This document shows positions 61,875 through 64,000 of a DNA stretch of 64,000 bases, piece by piece. The DNA lies in assembly GCA_023400985.1 (NCBI GenBank), contig JAEXEN010000038.1, positions 62,001 through 126,000 on the forward strand, given 5' to 3'. The position numbers and the translations under genes were made by a program. Position 1 is the stretch's first letter. Every line of letters starts with the position of its first letter. The notes under the pieces are model-generated. The model made no database searches. It saw only the letters and a program-made list of their open reading frames with translations, and had not been told where the DNA came from. The stretch is from Bacillota bacterium (GTDB lineage Bacteria; Bacillota; Clostridia; Christensenellales; CAG-138).

Positions 61875-62759
61875 ATGAAAACCAAGAGCAGTTTTTTCAA
61901 AAAGAACCTATCCGGCTGGCTCATTTTGCTGCCGGGCGTCATTCTTTTCGCATTTTACGTTTGGGTGCCGCTTGGTGAAAGTATGTGGCTTTCCCTGTTC
62001 AAGACCAAGGGCTTTCACGCGGAAAGCTTCGTGGGCATTCAAAACTACATCGATGTATTTCACCATCCCGATTTTGGCGCGGCGATGGTCAATACGTTCA
62101 CGTATATCGGCTGGTCGCTCCTTATTGGCTTTTTGACGCCGCTCGTCATATCGCTGATCATCCTTGAAACGCGGCGCGGGCAGGCATTTTTCCGCTTCAC
62201 GTCGTATTTCCCCAACATCGTGCCGGGCCTCGCTACGGTTTTGATGTGGGGCTTTCTGTTCCGTTCGGGACAAACGGGTGTATTGAATATCCTTCTCGGC
62301 AAGATCGGCATCGAGCCTCTCGTATGGCTCGCCGATAAGGACAAGGTGATACCGCTCATCATCGTCACGATGACGTGGAAGAGCGCGGGCGCAACGGCGC
62401 TTACCTATATGGCGGGGTTAAGCGGCATCAATCCGGAGCTCTACGACGCGGCCGCCATCGACGGCGCTGGCGTATGGAAAAGGCTTTTCAGCATCACCGT
62501 ACCGCAGCTTTTCAAACTCGGAAGCACCATGCTGATCCTTCAGATCATCAGTGTGTTTCAGATACTTTACGAGCCGCTTGTGCTTACAAACGGCGGCCCG
62601 AACAACGCTTCCATTTCCATCATGCAGCTGGTATGGCGCTACGCATTCGAAAAGTACGACTACGGCCACGCGACGGCGGTTTCCGTGATCATCTGCGCGA
62701 TCCTCATCGTGCTCACCATGGTATACAACCGCATCACCCGCAAGGCGAACGAGCTGTAA
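61875..62759 (+). CDS. Sugar ABC transporter permease (UgpA/MalF type)
   Basis: 294 aa, six membrane segments. GWLILLPGVILFAFYVWVPL, MAGLSGINPELYDAAAIDGA-GVWKRLFSITVPQL (EAA loop), EPLVLTNGGPNNASISIMQL. Start at 61875 behind TTGGGAG. Confidence 0.94.
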   Translation: MKTKSSFFKKNLSGWLILLPGVILFAFYVWVPLGESMWLSLFKTKGFHAESFVGIQNYIDVFHHPDFGAAMVNTFTYIGWSLLIGFLTPLVISLIILETRRGQAFFRFTSYFPNIVPGLATVLMWGFLFRSGQTGVLNILLGKIGIEPLVWLADKDKVIPLIIVTMTWKSAGATALTYMAGLSGINPELYDAAAIDGAGVWKRLFSITVPQLFKLGSTMLILQIISVFQILYEPLVLTNGGPNNASISIMQLVWRYAFEKYDYGHATAVSVIICAILIVLTMVYNRITRKANEL

Positions 62760-62769
62760 GGGAGGGGCC

Positions 62770-63654
62770 ATGAAGAAGAAAAAAACGGCAGGCAAGCGTG
62801 GCTATACGGGGCTTATCCGCGAGTACGACAGGCATGTGCCTTCCGTGAAGGCGGCGCGGACGGTGATCTACGTCGTTTGCATCGTATTGGCGGCCGTGTC
62901 GCTGTTCCCGGCGCTTTGGGTCATGCTTGCGAGCTTTAAGGATATCAAGGAGTTCATTCGCGAGCCGAGCATACTCCCGGGCACTTACGATTTCAGCAAG
63001 TTCGTCAAGACCTGGAACGATTTTAAATTCGGCAACTACTATGTGAACTCGTTCATTTCGGTGATCGGCAGCGCCGTTTGCGCGGTCGTATTCAACGGCC
63101 TTACCGCCTACGGGCTCGCGGTACTGAAGCCCAAAGGGCATAAGGTCATAAGCGCGCTCATCACATGGTCGCTTTTGATACCGGCGACGGCGAGCATTGT
63201 GCCGCTGTTTGTGAACATCAACAATTTGGGCCTTCGAGGTTCGTTTTTGCCGCTCTGGCTCGCCATCGGCGCAAACGCGTTTTATGTGGTGCTCTTCCGA
63301 CAGTTCTTCGAAAACTTCCCCCCCTCGTTCGTGGAAGCGGCAAGGCTCGACGGATGCAGCGATCTAAAGATATTCTTTAAGATCATCCTGCCGATGAGCA
63401 AGGGTATTGTAGCGGTAGTGGCGATCTATGCCATCAACGCCGCGTGGTCGGATTTCCTGCTCCCGTACCTCGTGCTCAGCGGTTCCGGCAATGAAACGGT
63501 CATGGTGCGCCTGTTCGAATTTCGGACCGGCACGCAGACGGATGTGGATGTGCTGCGCGCCATCGTGTTTGCCATCCTGCCGCCGATCATCATGTTCCTG
63601 GTATCCTCCAAAAAAATTACGGAAAGCGTTATGGAGGGCGGCATCAAAGAGTGA
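62770..63654 (+). CDS. Sugar ABC transporter permease (UgpE/MalG type)
   Basis: 294 aa, six membrane segments. LFPALWVMLASFKDIKEFIR, LKPKGHKVISALITWSLLIP, PSFVEAARLDGCSDLKIFFK-IILPMSKGIVAVVAIYAIN (EAA loop). Partner of the preceding permease; the ATPase is not encoded nearby and may be a shared MsmX/UgpC-type protein (inference). GGGAGG precedes the start. Confidence 0.94.
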   Translation: MKKKKTAGKRGYTGLIREYDRHVPSVKAARTVIYVVCIVLAAVSLFPALWVMLASFKDIKEFIREPSILPGTYDFSKFVKTWNDFKFGNYYVNSFISVIGSAVCAVVFNGLTAYGLAVLKPKGHKVISALITWSLLIPATASIVPLFVNINNLGLRGSFLPLWLAIGANAFYVVLFRQFFENFPPSFVEAARLDGCSDLKIFFKIILPMSKGIVAVVAIYAINAAWSDFLLPYLVLSGSGNETVMVRLFEFRTGTQTDVDVLRAIVFAILPPIIMFLVSSKKITESVMEGGIKE

Positions 63655-63684
63655 TGCTTCCCGCCGATTAGGAGATAAAATCGC

Positions 63685-64000
63685 ATGGCGAAAAAGGCAG
63701 ACAGGTACTTTGCTCTCGATCCCTGGCATGTGCGCGAGACAGGCTTTGACGAGGCGCATGCGCGCGTCGCGGAATCGGTCTTTGTGCTTTCCAACGAGCA
63801 CATGGGCGTAAGGGGCTATTTTGAAGAGGATACAGCTTCCGACAGCCTCTTGGGCAGCTATTTCAACGGCATTTACGAGTCGGATGATTCCGCGCCCAAA
63901 TCGTACAAGGGTATCGCTACGGATACGCATTTCATGGTGAACGCCGTAAACTGGCTGTTTACGCGCATCGAGGCCGACGGCGAGCGCCTTATCATGGGCA
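63685..64000 (+). CDS. GH65-family glycoside phosphorylase/hydrolase (N-terminal part)
   Basis: The first 105 codons only; the gene runs off the window. ARVAESVFVLSNEHMGVRGY-FEED and LLGSYFNGIYE match the N-terminal domain of GH65 enzymes (maltose, kojibiose, trehalose and nigerose phosphorylases: ES.F.L.N...G.RG...E.....GTY..G.YE). It would split an alpha-linked disaccharide, probably by phosphorolysis. TTAGGAG precedes the ATG. Last visible gene of the operon. Confidence 0.85.
   Translation, partial: MAKKADRYFALDPWHVRETGFDEAHARVAESVFVLSNEHMGVRGYFEEDTASDSLLGSYFNGIYESDDSAPKSYKGIATDTHFMVNAVNWLFTRIEADGERLIMG

Noticed and set aside
1..64000. CRISPR arrays, IS elements, rRNA or tRNA genes
   Set aside because: No spaced direct repeats, transposase genes or complete tRNA/rRNA folds were recognised in the window.

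Overview
The window is a chromosomal segment of a fairly GC-rich, spore-forming (or recently spore-forming) Clostridia-type Firmicute. Evidence for this includes a SpoIIID regulator, a PdaB-type polysaccharide deacetylase, two SpoVB/YabM-like flippases, a B. subtilis-like pth-mfd / yabM-yabN / yabO gene set, a tryptophan T-box riboswitch, long-form HPF, strong AGGAGG ribosome binding sites and type I signal/lipobox lipoproteins. A gut clostridial lineage is plausible but is inference only.

Layout. 1-9.3 kb: end of hpf, a divergent EAL-CBS-GGDEF protein, then pth-mfd-prsA-rqcP-ispDF (translation quality, transcription-coupled repair, envelope folding, isoprenoid synthesis). 9.3-12.6 kb: small lipoprotein, flippase, AraC regulator fused to a carbohydrate-binding-like domain. 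13-18 kb: complete branched-chain amino acid ABC operon livK-H-M-G-F on the minus strand. 18-21.7 kb: yabM-like flippase, mazG/yabN and hup. 21.9-26.5 kb: ABC exporter, nucleoside kinase, exonuclease III, small membrane protein. 26.5-29.6 kb: Trp T-box followed by a trpXYZ ABC transporter. 29.7-41 kb: mixed metabolic genes (glycerophosphodiesterase, flavoproteins, MFS, MalY-type aminotransferase, asparaginase, GNAT, MarR, glycogen phosphorylase, ComEC-like hydrolase). 41.2-48.2 kb: an atypical acyl carrier protein and the complete F1Fo ATP synthase operon, in which the delta subunit is reduced to its C-terminal domain. 48.3-54.9 kb: GNAT, SDR, PdaB, recD2-comF, flavoprotein, spoIIID. 54.9-57.9 kb: metNIQ methionine transporter behind a Met/Cys-rich leader peptide with an attenuator. 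58-64 kb: a carbohydrate utilisation operon (GH28-like enzyme, F5/8C protein, sugar ABC transporter, GH65 phosphorylase running off the end).

Regulation is unusually readable. Many promoters have 17-bp spacers. There is one T-box with a UGG specifier, and one apparent leader-peptide attenuator: a 28-codon ORF with 7 Met and 4 Cys codons, followed by mutually exclusive hairpins, directly upstream of metN.

The most unexplained objects are two roughly 330-bp intergenic elements (37236-37568 and, inverted, 49524-49849). They share conserved core sequences and the same architecture: a long closing stem enclosing two hairpins. The stem arms have different sequences in the two copies, yet pairing is kept in both. 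This looks like a structured RNA family or a folded mobile DNA family rather than coding sequence.
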